From Pseudohalioglobus sediminis (GTDB taxonomy: Bacteria; Pseudomonadota; Gammaproteobacteria; Pseudomonadales; Halieaceae), in the NCBI RefSeq assembly GCF_008370495.1, contig NZ_VTUX01000003.1, positions 248,001-312,000 of the forward strand: a stretch of 64,000 bases of DNA, given 5' to 3'. The translations under genes were made by a program, and so were the position numbers. The notes under the pieces were generated by a model. That model saw only the letters and a list, made by a program, of their open reading frames with translations, was not told the origin of the DNA and did no database searches. Shown one piece after another: positions 27,778 to 36,791 of the stretch. The stretch's first letter is position 1; each line of letters opens with the position of its first letter.

Positions 27778-29103
27778 ATGAGCAAAGACCCTTCGGAAAC
27801 TATTTACACCCTACTGGTTGAGGATGAAGACGCGCGCGTTTGCCGGGACATTCCGGATGACGCCTGTTCTGAGCAACCCTCAGCCTTCGTGCGGCAACTG
27901 CTGGCGCAGACACTGACCAAGATCGGCGATGCGCTCACCTCCAGCCGCCTGGTGCTGGCCTGGATGCTATCGAGCATCGGCTCGCCACCTGTTTTCATCT
28001 CCCTGCTGGTACCCCTGCGCGAATCGCTGTCGCTGCTACCGCAGCTGTTCATCGCCCAGTGGATCAGGGAACATGCTGTGCGCAAGTGGTTCTGGGTGGC
28101 TGGCAGCGTCGGCCAGGCGCTCGCGCTCATCGCCATGGTCGTGGCGCTACTGACCTTACCTGGCAACATCGCCGCGCCGACTATTGTCTTCCTGCTGGCA
28201 TTGTTCAGCCTGTCGCGGGGTGTCTGCTCAGTAGCGGCCAAGGACGTATTGGGTAAAACCATCTCCAAGTCCCGGCGCGGCAGGCTGACAGGAATGGCCG
28301 CCTCCTCGGCAGGGATGGTGACGCTTGGGGTAGCGATCACCCTGCTGGTTTTCTCCTCGAGCGGCAGCGCCCCGGCCGACCAGGCTGACACCTGGCTGTT
28401 TGCGCTGCTCCTGGGCAGCGCCGCCCTGCTCTGGCTGGCCGCAGCGGCGATCTACGCGGGCATCCCGGAAGTGCCCGGCGCCACTGAGGGCGGCGGCAAC
28501 GCCTTCTCCGAGGCGATCAAGAGCCTCACTCTGCTCACGACAGACAGGGACCTGCTGCACTTTGTACTGGCAAGAATGCTGCTGGTGGCGACGGCTTTCG
28601 CCATTCCCTATATCGTGGTGATCATCCAGCAGGGAGGCAATGGCGGCGTCAGCAAGCTCATGTGGTTGTTGCTGGCTGAAGGCGCGGCCGGCCTGCTGTC
28701 AGGCTCGCTGTGGGGACGCTGGTCCGACAGTTCATCACACCATGTCATGGCAGCGGCGGCGGGTCTTTGCGCCCTGGTCATCGCCGCAGCGTTGCTGTGC
28801 ATATGGCTGGCACCTGACGCCCTGTCGCAGGCGGTTGTGGCGGGTGGGCTCATTTTCACTGCCGCTGTGGCGCACCAGGGCGCCCGTGTTGGCCGGAAAA
28901 CCTACCTCGTCGACCTGGCCACTGCGGAGAACCGATCCAGTTATACCGCCGTCAGCAATACCGTGATCGGCCTGTTCCTGTTGAGCGGAGGCCTGCTGGG
29001 CGTTGTCGATACGCTGTACGGCGTGAGTACCGTACTCATGCTGCTGTTGGGGACCTGCCTGGCGGCGATTGCCCTGTGCCTGTCGCTGAAACCGGTAGAT
29101 TGA
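27778..29103 (+). CDS. MFS transporter
   Basis: 441 residues from ATG 27778 (an earlier in-frame ATG at 27718 would add 20). A ~45-residue acidic cytoplasmic N-terminus precedes about twelve hydrophobic segments, with a basic loop KSRRGRLTG between helices as in MFS proteins. It is atypical in having no clear GxxxDRxGRR motif; the substrate is unknown. It follows the 5-alpha-reductase-like gene and converges with a nitronate monooxygenase 24 bp away. Confidence 0.75.
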   Translation: MSKDPSETIYTLLVEDEDARVCRDIPDDACSEQPSAFVRQLLAQTLTKIGDALTSSRLVLAWMLSSIGSPPVFISLLVPLRESLSLLPQLFIAQWIREHAVRKWFWVAGSVGQALALIAMVVALLTLPGNIAAPTIVFLLALFSLSRGVCSVAAKDVLGKTISKSRRGRLTGMAASSAGMVTLGVAITLLVFSSSGSAPADQADTWLFALLLGSAALLWLAAAAIYAGIPEVPGATEGGGNAFSEAIKSLTLLTTDRDLLHFVLARMLLVATAFAIPYIVVIIQQGGNGGVSKLMWLLLAEGAAGLLSGSLWGRWSDSSSHHVMAAAAGLCALVIAAALLCIWLAPDALSQAVVAGGLIFTAAVAHQGARVGRKTYLVDLATAENRSSYTAVSNTVIGLFLLSGGLLGVVDTLYGVSTVLMLLLGTCLAAIALCLSLKPVD

Positions 29104-29127
29104 TACCAGCGCCCGAACGCCCCCGCG

Positions 29128-30075
29128 CTATGCGCCGTAACGCGCTGCCATTGCGTTCACCGCGTCATAAAAACCAGTGACCGTGTCCTGCACGATCTGC
29201 TCTGCCGTCCTGACCTCATCGATGCGTCCCACCACCTGGCCGGACAGCGGAATGGCTGCCTCCATGTCGCCGCCGAAATACAGCTCGTTGACGCCCGCGA
29301 AATGCTCCATGGCATTGAACGCCCCGAGGGGCAGGAGTTCAGCCGTGCGTGCTGTACGCAAGGCGCGCAGCGCCGGCCGCGACGCCTGGTTGAGAAAGAC
29401 GGTATCGGTTTCCCGGGCACTGACCACAGCCTGCTTCCAGTTGTCATGTACCGGCGACTCCGCACAGCTGAGCATGCGTGTGCCCATCTGCACGCCCTCG
29501 GCGCCCATGGCAAAGGCACCCGCCATTGACAGGCCGTCGCACATACCCCCGGCAGCAATAATCGGCACGTCGGTGCGGGACCGGACCAAGGGCAGCAGCA
29601 CCATGGAGGATACCGGGCTCGGGTTTTTGAAACCGCCGCCTTCTCCACCTTCGACCACCAGGCCATCCACGCCACAGTCAAGGGCTTTCAACGCCATCTC
29701 CAGCGTGGGCACCACGTGAAACACGGTGATACCGGCCTCCTGGAACAGACGCGTACAGACGTTCGGGCTGCCCGAGGAGGTGGTGACGAACTTGATGCCC
29801 TGCTCGATCACGAAGTCGATAATGTTGCTGCCCTTGACGTACGACAGCGCCACGTTCATGCCGAAGGGCTTGTCAGTCAGGTCGCGCATCTTCGCCACTT
29901 CATTGCGGATGTTATCAAACTCACCGGATGCGGTTTCGATGATACCCATGCCGCCTGCGTTACTCACCGCCGAGGCAAGCTGCGCGCGGGCTATCCAGCC
30001 CATCGGGGCCTGGATGATCGGGTAATCAGTACCCGTCATTTCGGTAACACGATTTTTGATCGGACGCGCCGTCAT
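29128..30075 (-). CDS. Nitronate monooxygenase family flavoprotein (first copy)
   Basis: 315 residues, FMN-dependent TIM barrel. IQAPMGWIARAQLASAVSNAGGMGII at the N-terminus, VVEGGEGGG around residue 140 and the phosphate-binding segment IIAAGGMCDG with GTRML are diagnostic. Enzymes of this family oxidise nitronates such as propionate-3-nitronate; many paralogs, including this one, have no proven substrate and some act on enoyl compounds. It precedes an MDR-type reductase on the same strand. A second copy lies at 56892. Confidence 0.88.
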   Translation of the reverse strand: MTARPIKNRVTEMTGTDYPIIQAPMGWIARAQLASAVSNAGGMGIIETASGEFDNIRNEVAKMRDLTDKPFGMNVALSYVKGSNIIDFVIEQGIKFVTTSSGSPNVCTRLFQEAGITVFHVVPTLEMALKALDCGVDGLVVEGGEGGGFKNPSPVSSMVLLPLVRSRTDVPIIAAGGMCDGLSMAGAFAMGAEGVQMGTRMLSCAESPVHDNWKQAVVSARETDTVFLNQASRPALRALRTARTAELLPLGAFNAMEHFAGVNELYFGGDMEAAIPLSGQVVGRIDEVRTAEQIVQDTVTGFYDAVNAMAARYGA

Positions 30076-30234
30076 TGATTGACTCCTCTGTTAGCGGGTT
30101 TTCTGCACGGGCTGGGTAAAACAGCGGTGCCGCACCACTGCGACCCTACGCGGCACCCAACGCCGCCACGTGCCCCGTTACGGACACACGGCGGCATGAC
30201 ATTGCCTTTGGGGTGAACTGGTGCGTTGGCGCAC

Positions 30235-31341
30235 TCAGGCTTGCGGTGTTACCAGGTATTTCTCGCCGGTTTTCATCAGGCGGTAATCCAGCACTGCTTC
30301 CCGGGTCAGCATTTCCTCCAGCGACACGCTGCGCTTGTAGGAGCTGGCAAAGGTCGAGGTGAGCCCGTCGAGCACACGTTGGCGCATGCGTATCACCGTC
30401 TCCATGCCCGCATTTTGCAGGAAGGGTGTCAGCAGCCAGCCCGACAGCGTCCAGCCAAAGCCGTAGGCCGGTGTGAGGATGGTCGGCCCCATGTCCAACC
30501 TGCCGTAGATATACATCTTCTTGGGCTGATCGGAGCCGTAGCGCGAATACTCGCTCATCTTCTTCACTGCAACCTGTTCCATTGCCCGGAAGCAGGTATC
30601 GGCCAGCTTGCCGCCGCCAATCGGGTCAAAGCCAAAATAGGCGCCGGTGGCATCGATCTGCCCGCATAGTTGATCAAAGAAATCGTCTTCGGCGGAGTTG
30701 ACGATGTGCTTCGCATCCAGGCCGGAGAGCAAATCGACATGCTCCTGCTTGCGCACAATATTGACCAGGGGAATATCGTCCTCCTGGCAGATTTTGATCA
30801 GCATTTGTCCGAGGTTTGACGCCCCCACAGTATGGATGATCGCGCCCTGCCCTTCCTTCCTTGCAGTTTCCACGAAGCCCAGCGCGGTCATCGGGTTGAC
30901 GAACGCCGAGGCGCCATCCTGTGACGAGATATCACCCAGCGGGAGGCACATCGCTGCGTCGGCGATGCAGTACTGCGAGTAAGCGTTGCCCGGTACACAC
31001 GCGACACGCTGACCGACCAGTGCCTGTGCAGATTCGCTGTCACCTGCCGCCACCACGGTGCCGGCGCCCTCATTACCCACCGGTAAGCGCAGGCCGTGGC
31101 GACCTTTTTGCGCGCTGTTGAACGGTTCCGGCATGCTGGCAACAAACTTGCCTGGCGAATACTCCGCATTTTCCAAATCTGCGGCGCTGGTCAGCAGCGC
31201 CAGGTCAGAAGGATTGATGGGAGCGGCTTCCATCCGGACCAGCACCTGGTTACCGCTGGGATCTGCAAACTCGGTTTCTGTCACCTCTACTGTGAGTTTG
31301 CCATCTGCAAGCGTGCTGAATAGCTGTTTTCCTGTGGTCAT
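30235..31341 (-). CDS. Zinc-type MDR alcohol dehydrogenase/quinone reductase family protein
   Basis: 368 residues, medium-chain reductase fold. GNEGAGTVVAAGD and a Rossmann segment (IHTVGASNLGQMLIKIC, residues ~175-192) bind NAD(P)H. Structural zinc cysteines are absent, typical of quinone-oxidoreductase or 2-enoyl-CoA-reductase-like members. The C-terminal part (WTLSGWLLTPFLQNAG, then TLSSFASSYKR-like helices) is shared by a subgroup frequent in lipid-degrading marine bacteria. It is probably cytoplasmic. The substrate is unresolved. Confidence 0.83.
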   Translation of the reverse strand: MTTGKQLFSTLADGKLTVEVTETEFADPSGNQVLVRMEAAPINPSDLALLTSAADLENAEYSPGKFVASMPEPFNSAQKGRHGLRLPVGNEGAGTVVAAGDSESAQALVGQRVACVPGNAYSQYCIADAAMCLPLGDISSQDGASAFVNPMTALGFVETARKEGQGAIIHTVGASNLGQMLIKICQEDDIPLVNIVRKQEHVDLLSGLDAKHIVNSAEDDFFDQLCGQIDATGAYFGFDPIGGGKLADTCFRAMEQVAVKKMSEYSRYGSDQPKKMYIYGRLDMGPTILTPAYGFGWTLSGWLLTPFLQNAGMETVIRMRQRVLDGLTSTFASSYKRSVSLEEMLTREAVLDYRLMKTGEKYLVTPQA

Positions 31342-31597
31342 TTTGTGCTCTCCTGCTGTCGGTATAAGGCCCCGGTGAAATGCCGCCCGTGTGACGGGGA
31401 ATCAACGCTGGTATATAGTTTCACTCAGTGTAGACGCTTTATTACTCTAATACTCCAGGGCGGGCGCATTATGCTACAGCCGGGCGCGTCCGGGGCAAAC
31501 TTTAACGCAATTCGCGGCTGATGACTGGTTTATGGCACAAATTGCGCCACCATCTCTCAGCGTACAAGACATAACACCAGAGACACCGGGGCAGACC

Positions 31598-32671
31598 ATG
31601 AAAAGACGCTTGCTCATCCTGACGCTTACTCTCACTTTCGCCTTTATCATCCTCTATTACCAGCGAGCTAATATCGCCGCGATATTGCTGGAAAGAGGCA
31701 TGGCATCGCGCCTGGCGGCAGATACGATCGCGGAGCTCGAAGACGGCCTCCACCTGGCCCTGTGTGGAGCGGGCGGTCCTATGCCGGGCCCCAGGGCGTC
31801 GGGTCCTTGCGTTATCGTTGTTGCCGGCAAGAACCTGTTTGTCGTGGACGCCGGCACAGACGGTCCACGCAACCTGTTACGCCTTGGCTACCAACCCGGA
31901 GCAATACAGGCCGTTTTCCTCACCCACTTTCACTCGGATCACATCGACGGGCTAGGCGAAATGAGCACCCTGCGCTGGGCCGGCGGCGCCAACACAGCGC
32001 CCCTGCCCGTGTATGGCCCCAGCGGAGTGGAACGCGTGGTAGACGGTTTCAATGCGGCCTACGCCCAGGATTTCATCTATCGCAACGAACACCATGGTGA
32101 CCTTGTCGCGCCGTTGAGTGGTGCCGGCATGCGAGCTGTGCCCTTTACCACGCCCGCCACAGGCGAACTGGCCCTGGTTTATCAGGATGATGGTCTCCAG
32201 GTCGAAGCACTGGCCGTGGATCATTCCCCTGTAGAGCCTGCGGTGGGATATCGATTTAGCTACAAGGGCCGCAGCTTGCTGATCACCGGCGACACCGTGA
32301 AACTCGCCAACATTGAAGCGTTTGCCAGGGGGGTCGACCTGTTGGTGCACGAGGCTCTCGCGCCCAATCTTGTCAAATTGATGCAGGACAGTGCTGAAAG
32401 CCTGGGCAACTCCACCATGGCCAAAATCAGCAGTGACATTCCCGATTACCACGCCAGCCCGGTCGATGCCGCGGAAACCGCCCGCGCTGCTGGAGTCGGC
32501 CACCTGCTTTACTATCATATCGTGCCGCCACTGGTACTCCCGGGACAGGACCTGCTCTACCTCAATGGCGCAGAGAAGATTTTCCCCGATTACACCCTCG
32601 GGGAAGACGGGGTCAGCTTTTCGCTGCCGGCCAACAGTACTGAAATAAGGCTTACCCGCAAAGGGATGTAG
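31598..32671 (+). CDS. MBL-fold metallo-hydrolase, membrane anchored or exported
   Basis: 357 residues from ATG 31598; 22 residues further upstream are possible but would put charged residues before the signal. A hydrophobic segment at residues 5-20 with KRR before it is a signal anchor. The metal motif is THFHSDHIDG (HxHxDH), with the later ligands in AVDHSPVEP and LLITGDT, LLVHEA. It resembles arylsulfatase/ribonuclease-Z-type members (AtsA). It hydrolyses an unknown ester, sulfate or phosphodiester outside the cytoplasm. It converges with a DsbA-like gene. Confidence 0.8.
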   Translation: MKRRLLILTLTLTFAFIILYYQRANIAAILLERGMASRLAADTIAELEDGLHLALCGAGGPMPGPRASGPCVIVVAGKNLFVVDAGTDGPRNLLRLGYQPGAIQAVFLTHFHSDHIDGLGEMSTLRWAGGANTAPLPVYGPSGVERVVDGFNAAYAQDFIYRNEHHGDLVAPLSGAGMRAVPFTTPATGELALVYQDDGLQVEALAVDHSPVEPAVGYRFSYKGRSLLITGDTVKLANIEAFARGVDLLVHEALAPNLVKLMQDSAESLGNSTMAKISSDIPDYHASPVDAAETARAAGVGHLLYYHIVPPLVLPGQDLLYLNGAEKIFPDYTLGEDGVSFSLPANSTEIRLTRKGM

Positions 32672-32701
32672 GCGTATGACCCGGCCCGCACCCGGCTGCA
32701 C

Positions 32702-34081
32702 CTAGGTGTCCTGGCGAGCGGCCAACTGACGCTGTATTTCACGGGCTATCAGCCATAAGCGATCCTGGCCCCAGAGAGCCAGCAGCTGCTCGCCGGCTGC
32801 GCTTAACAACCGGAAACTGGGCACACCCCAAAGGCCGGCGTCGTACATGGCGAGGCGATTGCTCTCCAGTATCTCCTCCCAACCCGATTCACTGAGGTGC
32901 TGCCTGGCCTCGCTCCAGTCAAGGCCGGCCGCCTCCACCACCTTGCGTAGCCCGCGATCACTGTTGGTATTTATCCCGCGTGCAAAGGCGGCACTCAAGA
33001 AACTGGACAACAGTTCATTGCCACGGCCCTGCTCGCATGCCCACGGATACAGTGAATAGCATCGGCGCACGGGGTTGCCGATGGGGTCGTAGAAATTACC
33101 GAACAGCACACCGGCCTCGCGGGCCTCACGGGCCGTATCGGACAATATATAAAAACTCTTTTCACGGGTCAGGGAGACCCCTCGCATCACCATGGGCAAT
33201 ACCGGATGCACGGTCAGGTTGACGCCGCTCTCTTTTGCCAGCTCCAGCACACGATCAAAGACAATCGCGGTGTAGGGGCTACGCAGGGAGGGGTATACCT
33301 CGAGGGTCAGGCTGCCGTCATCACGCAGTGGGCCAGCCTCTGCGGCCGGGCGGGGCACCAGCATGGGCTCACCGGGCTCTCGGTCTGCGCCCAACTCCGC
33401 CAGGCGTTTTTCCAGGTGATACAGGCGGTCCACTCCCCAGTACCACTCGCCGGCATAGTAAAACATGGCCCCTGAGTAGTGTTTGAGTTTGGACCGGCGC
33501 TCCGTTCCCGCCTGCAGTCGCGCGGAACAATCCTCCTGGCTCGCACTACCGAGACTGTCAGCAAGGCCCTGCAGCCGCCCGGCATCCCGCGACCACAATG
33601 CATCGCCCACGTAGGCTGCACACTCGATAAAATCGGCATCCTCCTGCGCCGCCAGCACCCTGGTCGCCAGTTCGACCAGCGCATGGTCGGGAGCATCGGT
33701 ATGCTCGGGAAATTGCAGGCCGTACTCGGGGGCCACGTGGCTGGCGTCGTAGCGTGACAAACGCAGCAGCAGATCGGGTTCGGCCGAGTTCCCTCCCTGC
33801 GGGCCATGCACCAGGTGACACTTCAGTTCGATGTCATAGCGCTGGCCAAGCTGCTGCAGGACCTGCGCCGTCAGGTGGCTATAGCCGTCGTCAACCTGGT
33901 GAAAATACTCCACCACGTGAGACTTGCCTGCGCTGATGCGCGCACGCTCCAGCTTCGCGCGTTGTTTTTCCAGTCGCTGTGGGCTGCAGGCACGCCGGAC
34001 CACTGTAGAGGTGAGCCAACGTGAAAACCCGCCCGGGTCCATCTTGGCAACGCCGCCCTGATCTTCGAATTCTTCAGCCAC
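32702..34081 (-). CDS. Tandem DsbA/HCCA-isomerase-like thioredoxin-fold protein
   Basis: 459 residues from GTG at 34081, with GGGAG 6-7 bases before it. Two thioredoxin-fold units of the 2-hydroxychromene-2-carboxylate isomerase/DsbA type are present: the first near residues 55-215 (VVEYFHQVDDGYSHLT) and the second near 245-450 (TLEVYPSLRSPYTAIVFDRVL, then YDPIGNPVRRCYSLY and GVPSFRLL). No CxxC motif is present, so it is not a classical disulphide oxidase; SPY and SH suggest a glutathione-using kappa-type transferase/isomerase. No signal peptide. Substrate unknown. Confidence 0.75.
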   Translation of the reverse strand: MAEEFEDQGGVAKMDPGGFSRWLTSTVVRRACSPQRLEKQRAKLERARISAGKSHVVEYFHQVDDGYSHLTAQVLQQLGQRYDIELKCHLVHGPQGGNSAEPDLLLRLSRYDASHVAPEYGLQFPEHTDAPDHALVELATRVLAAQEDADFIECAAYVGDALWSRDAGRLQGLADSLGSASQEDCSARLQAGTERRSKLKHYSGAMFYYAGEWYWGVDRLYHLEKRLAELGADREPGEPMLVPRPAAEAGPLRDDGSLTLEVYPSLRSPYTAIVFDRVLELAKESGVNLTVHPVLPMVMRGVSLTREKSFYILSDTAREAREAGVLFGNFYDPIGNPVRRCYSLYPWACEQGRGNELLSSFLSAAFARGINTNSDRGLRKVVEAAGLDWSEARQHLSESGWEEILESNRLAMYDAGLWGVPSFRLLSAAGEQLLALWGQDRLWLIAREIQRQLAARQDT

Positions 34082-34442
34082 AATAATCTCCCTCTTGTTA
34101 ACTCAGCCTTGCAACAATGAAGTAAGCACCGACGACCACGTCGCTGGCGGCTCGTTTGCCGAGGCCCTGGTGATAGCGCAGGCGATGCCACATCTCGATC
34201 GAGCAACAGCCTCCGCGGCTTCCTGCTGCGTTCACTGTGTGCGCGGCGACCACCCACGACGTTGGCATCGACAGGCTGGGACATAATATTCCTCTTGCTG
34301 CGGATGGGACAGGATAATTGGCACTGCTGGCGCTGCATTGCACCCGCCCGCGCTTGAACGTGGCCAATAACATGTTGAGGCACAGGCGCAAAAGCACCCA
34401 ATTTAAATGGATGGCAAGCATATTCCAGACTAAGCTGCACTC
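34082..34442. other. Intergenic region without convincing gene
   Basis: About 360 bases between the divergent DsbA-like and SDR genes. A minus-strand frame ending near 34098 has a protein-like end (RLRYHQGLGKRAASDVVVGAY) but no start with a ribosome site, so it may be a gene remnant. No palindromic operator stands out. Confidence 0.4.
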
Positions 34443-35240
34443 ATGAACAGAGAAATCGCACTGATTACCGGTGCCTCCTCAGGTATCGGCGAAGCCCTGG
34501 CCGCGGAATTTGCCGCGGACGGTTTCGACCTGGTGCTGGTCGCGCGCACGGAAGCGAAGCTGCAGCATCTGGCCCGTTTACTGGAGGCCGAGCACGGCAT
34601 CAAGGTCCGGGTGGAACCCACTGACCTCTCCAGGAAGGGAGCTGCCTCCCGGCTCGCGCGTTCACTGCAGCAGGCCGGGGTGTCGATTACGGCCCTGGTC
34701 AACAATGCCGGCGTGCTCGAACACGGCCGCTTCATCGACATCCCGACCACAAGGCATCAGCAGCTGGTGGACCTGAATATCAGCGGTCTGACTGGCATGT
34801 TGTCGGCATTTGTGCCACTCATGGTGGCCCACGGCAGTGGACGGGTGCTCAACGTTGCCTCGATCGCGGCATTTCAGGCGCTGCCTTCCCTGGCAACCTA
34901 CGCGGCTACCAAGGCTTTTGTGTTATCGCTGACAGAATCGTTGTCGGAAGAACTGAAGGGCACTGGCGTTACGGTAACCGCGCTCTGTCCGGGCGTGACC
35001 GACACCAATATGATGAGCCAGGCCCGGGCCAAAAGCGATCAACTCAATATCCCCGACTTCATGATCGGGGACGCCGCTGACGTGGCGCGGGCGGGCTACC
35101 AGGCCTGCAAGCAGGGAGACGTCATCTGTGTGCCAGGCAGGCTAAACCAGGTCTCGACCTTCACCACACGCAATACGCCGCGGTGGCTGCTGCGGAAAGT
35201 GACCGGGCTGGTTGGTCGCTACACCACGCGCGACGAGTGA
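34443..35240 (+). CDS. SDR family oxidoreductase
   Basis: 265 residues, classical short-chain dehydrogenase. GASSGIG near residue 10 (with an Arg-rich ARTEAKL after strand 2, suggesting NADP), NNAG, Ser in VASIAAF and the catalytic YAATK are all present. The C-terminal VTGLVGRYTTR is a basic tail typical of the DltE/YqjQ-like subgroup. It is transcribed alone. Reduces an unknown carbonyl. Confidence 0.86.
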   Translation: MNREIALITGASSGIGEALAAEFAADGFDLVLVARTEAKLQHLARLLEAEHGIKVRVEPTDLSRKGAASRLARSLQQAGVSITALVNNAGVLEHGRFIDIPTTRHQQLVDLNISGLTGMLSAFVPLMVAHGSGRVLNVASIAAFQALPSLATYAATKAFVLSLTESLSEELKGTGVTVTALCPGVTDTNMMSQARAKSDQLNIPDFMIGDAADVARAGYQACKQGDVICVPGRLNQVSTFTTRNTPRWLLRKVTGLVGRYTTRDE

Positions 35241-35301
35241 AGAGTACGTTCAGCCGCGCTTTACTCCCCACCCACCGGGACGTGCCAGGCGCCGCGCTGG
35301 T

Positions 35302-35721
35302 TCAAGGGTTACCGCGAGAGACACGGGTTCGCTGAAAGCTGTGCGGGCGCACCCACCACCAACACAGCACCACCAGCATGGCGAAAGCGGTATAGCATAG
35401 CGCAAACACCCACATCGGCGCGTCGTAGTAGAGCACTCTCTGCAACCAGTAACTGATAAAGGTGGTTTCGTAGGTCGACTGACCGCCACGCTCCCGCAGC
35501 ATCATTTCCCAGGTCGTCAGCGGGCAGATACGACCCAGCCAGGATTGCCCTACCACCACTGCAATGGCCCCGAGGTGAACCAGGCGAAACCAGGGGTTGC
35601 GTACCCAGTCCCAGCTGCGCAGCCCCCCAGCGACGATGCATAGCAGACCGATGAGCACGAAGGCAACAAACGCAACGTGCAGAACCAGGATCGCATCGGC
35701 AGCCAAAACGAAGACGTTCAT
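35302..35721 (-). CDS. DUF2784 membrane protein
   Basis: 139 residues, four hydrophobic helices (about 8-33, 48-62, 89-103 and 102-120). HVAFVAFVLIGLL, WFRLVHLGAIAVVVGQSWLGRICPLTTWE are the DUF2784 signature, with a Cys-Pro-Leu loop. Function unknown. It is separated by 82 bp from another small membrane protein upstream on the same strand. Confidence 0.83.
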   Translation of the reverse strand: MNVFVLAADAILVLHVAFVAFVLIGLLCIVAGGLRSWDWVRNPWFRLVHLGAIAVVVGQSWLGRICPLTTWEMMLRERGGQSTYETTFISYWLQRVLYYDAPMWVFALCYTAFAMLVVLCWWWVRPHSFQRTRVSRGNP

Positions 35722-35803
35722 GACGCTGCCAACAGCACGCCTGTCACCTCACGCACAGGTTGCGCTGCGCACAGGCAGGCATTCCCGCGCGACCTGCCCG
35801 ATT

Positions 35804-36109
35804 TCAGCCGGCTCGTATCCGCGTCCATAGCCTGCCGATTCCGTGGAAGATGATAATCGGGATAAAGAAGCAGGCCAGAAACAGCGGGCCGTTGAAATCC
35901 AGCTCTACAACGTACTGTGCCTGACCTGCTGACGAGGGTCTCTCGGGCTGCGCAATGATTTTCACATCCCGATGGATAAATGGACTGAGGATATCCTTCT
36001 TTAGTGGCTCCCGGTCCAGGCTACGCCATTCGATGATAGTGATGAAGCACAGCATGACACCCCATATGAGGCTGAAATGCGTGGCACGGTTAAATACTGT
36101 TGGATTCAT
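35804..36109 (-). CDS. Small hypothetical membrane protein
   Basis: 101 residues with two hydrophobic segments (about 9-26 and 73-93), likely both in the inner membrane, with a ~45-residue loop between them rich in charged residues. No family recognised. It lies upstream of the DUF2784 gene on the same strand and may be co-transcribed. Confidence 0.55.
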   Translation of the reverse strand: MNPTVFNRATHFSLIWGVMLCFITIIEWRSLDREPLKKDILSPFIHRDVKIIAQPERPSSAGQAQYVVELDFNGPLFLACFFIPIIIFHGIGRLWTRIRAG

Positions 36110-36312
36110 TGGCCTTGAGTAACTGTGTTACAAATCATTACCCTTGAGTATTGCCGCTTGTGCGCGCTTTTACCACCACCAGCCTGCCCCTCGTTCACAG
36201 AAAAACAAGCTATGTTCTGACTGCAGTCCACCGCCACGCGTATCGACAGCCATTGCAGAAGAACGAACCGACTGCTTCAATGGGCGCTTATCAGGTGTGA
36301 GGTTCGAGTTCC

Positions 36313-36726
36313 ATGGCAAACTGGAAGCTGTTCGGTAAAGTCCATCAGTTCGTATACCGTATAAGCAAGGGCAAGCTGGGCTCCAGCCTTGCGGGCATCG
36401 ACATGGTGGTCATCTACTGCATCGGACGTAAATCCGGTCGCACCAGGCCCACCCCTATTGCCTGCTATCCCTATGGCAACAATGTCGCCGTTGTCGCTTC
36501 CAACAATGGCAGCGACAAAGACCCTGCCTGGTGGCTGAACCTGAAAGCAAACCCGAGGGTAGAGGTACAACTGGGGGCGGAGATTTTCCCCGTGGTGGCG
36601 GAGGAAATCGTCGGTGACGAGCGCAAAAAGCTGTGGCCGGAAATTATCAAGCGTAATCCTGCGCAACGTCGCCACCAGGAACACACCGACAGAGTGCTGC
36701 CGGTAATCTATTTGCGCAGGGTGTAG
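36313..36726 (+). CDS. Deazaflavin (F420)-dependent nitroreductase-like protein (DUF385/Ddn family)
   Basis: 137 residues, split beta-barrel. IGRKSGRTRPTPI, VVASNNGSDKDPAWWLNLKANPRVEVQLG are the hallmark pattern of the Ddn/F420-dependent quinone reductase family, best known from actinobacteria. It could use F420H2 or another flavin to reduce quinones or nitro compounds. With the LLM protein at 22599 it is the second F420-type enzyme in the window, yet no F420 biosynthesis gene is present here. The ATG at 36313 is the natural start. Confidence 0.82.
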   Translation: MANWKLFGKVHQFVYRISKGKLGSSLAGIDMVVIYCIGRKSGRTRPTPIACYPYGNNVAVVASNNGSDKDPAWWLNLKANPRVEVQLGAEIFPVVAEEIVGDERKKLWPEIIKRNPAQRRHQEHTDRVLPVIYLRRV

Positions 36727-36791
36727 CCTGCTACCGAACACTAAAATTCAGCGTTGATCCGGAGTACGGTAACGTGTTCAGTTGTCAGTGA

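Noticed and set aside
34098-34421. Minus-strand open frame with a protein-like C-terminal half
   Set aside because: No ribosome site or recognisable family; the first half is low-quality. It may be a remnant, so I list the region only as intergenic.
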